Source: Stutzerimonas stutzeri (GTDB lineage Bacteria; Pseudomonadota; Gammaproteobacteria; Pseudomonadales; Pseudomonadaceae). Taken from it: a stretch of DNA of 64,000 nt. The notes under the pieces were generated by a model. The model saw only the letters and a program-made list of their open reading frames with translations. It was not told the DNA's origin and ran no database searches. Positions 63,577-64,000 of the stretch are shown in pieces. Within the stretch, counting starts at the first letter, position 1. Each line of letters starts with the position of its first letter. Location: assembly GCF_038561965.1 (NCBI RefSeq), contig NZ_CP139348.1:1054001-1118000 (forward strand). The letters are read 5' to 3'. A program made the position numbers and the translations under genes.

Positions 63577-64000
63577 TCAGGCCGATTGCTTCAGACGCTG
63601 CGGGACGATACGACCGGTGCTGTAGGCGCTCGGTAGCATGGCTGCAGCACGTTCGATGATCGTTTCGGGCGAGATTGGCAATGCATCGGTGTCGAGGCTG
63701 ACCAGGCTGATGCCGGCCTTGATTGAGACGAACCCCTCGCTGGTCTTCAATGCCCTGAGGTTCAGACCTTCGTGCAAGCGCTTGAAGCTGCTCGGCGAGC
63801 AGCCCTTGAGGTCGTTGACCAGCGCCAGTAGGCCGAACTGGCTTTCATCGATCCGGCACACCACGTCGAGCGGGCGTACCAGTTGCTGCAGGCGGGTAGC
63901 GATGGCACACAGAATCTCAGCGTAGACCGCCTCGCCGTAACGCTCGCGTAGCATGTCCGCATCGGGCAGTCCGATCTGCAGGTAGTACAGCGCTGAACCG
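63577..64000 (-). CDS. GGDEF-like domain protein (C-terminal part)
   Basis: The C-terminal 141 residues of a protein that begins outside the window. The visible part follows the order of a diguanylate cyclase domain (YYLQIGLPDADML, ERYGEAVYAEILCAIATRL, then VVCRIDESQFGLLAL), but the GGDEF signature reads DESQF (63835-63849), so the active-site residues are not intact. It probably does not make c-di-GMP. It may have a structural or signal-receiver role. Confidence 0.75.
   Translation of the reverse strand, partial: GSALYYLQIGLPDADMLRERYGEAVYAEILCAIATRLQQLVRPLDVVCRIDESQFGLLALVNDLKGCSPSSFKRLHEGLNLRALKTSEGFVSIKAGISLVSLDTDALPISPETIIERAAAMLPSAYSTGRIVPQRLKQSA

Overview
The window is a GC-rich chromosomal segment whose gene content and order match the Pseudomonas/Stutzerimonas group of Gammaproteobacteria. 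The diagnostic runs are ychF-pth-rplY-prs with tRNA-Gln, ispE-lolB-TPR lipoprotein, hemA-prfA-prmC-moeB-murI, and dciA|secA-argJ. No prophage, insertion sequence, plasmid origin, rRNA or CRISPR array was seen. Strand-specific codon structure is clean throughout, and the long antisense reading frames are GC-skew artefacts.

Layout. (1) 1-2716: end of a branched-chain-amino-acid/urea-type ABC operon (binding-protein C-terminus, LivH-like and LivM-like permeases), then a small acidic protein gene. (2) 2789-23548: a complete inositol catabolism island. A divergent RpiR/SIS regulator (IolR) faces iolC(kinase-DUF2090 fusion)-iolE-iolB-MFS transporter-iolA-iolI-like-iolD-iolG-iolH-like-iolW-like. An uptake section follows: short ORF, periplasmic sugar-binding protein, LamB-type porin, second short ORF, paralogous binding protein, double ATPase, permease. 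Together these encode outer-membrane entry, periplasmic capture, import by ABC or MFS, and conversion of inositols to DHAP, acetyl-CoA and CO2. (3) 23810-30749, minus strand: translation and housekeeping genes (ychF, pth, rplY, prs, two identical tRNA-Gln, ispE, lolB, TPR lipoprotein). (4) 30952-35727, plus strand: hemA, prfA, prmC, moeB-like, murI, followed by a PagL-type lipid A deacylase. (5) 36389-39503: YkgJ-type cysteine cluster protein, uracil permease and upp, then a hypoxanthine-guanine phosphoribosyltransferase. (6) 40085-46235: a DUF1302 outer-membrane protein, a DUF1329 protein and a MalT/LuxR-type regulator. (7) 46413-48195, minus strand: small genes including a YebG homologue with a LexA box, and dciA. 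(8) 48492-58801, plus strand: secA, argJ, GST, Nudix-ThiE fusion, ahpC, ahpF, DUF3182 protein and alpha/beta hydrolase. (9) 58972-64000, minus strand: ion-transporter-like membrane protein, cobalamin adenosyltransferase, sensor kinase, panE, and the end of a GGDEF-like protein.

The most interesting pattern is in the inositol island. The two binding-protein genes each sit behind a similar promoter, operator and short-ORF leader. In both, a TTG-type -35 element, a TGGAATTTA operator arm and a TANANT -10 element share the same spacing, followed about 100 bases later by a short ORF and then the binding-protein gene. A related operator-like site lies between iolR and iolC. This looks like a duplicated, IolR-controlled regulatory and transport cassette.
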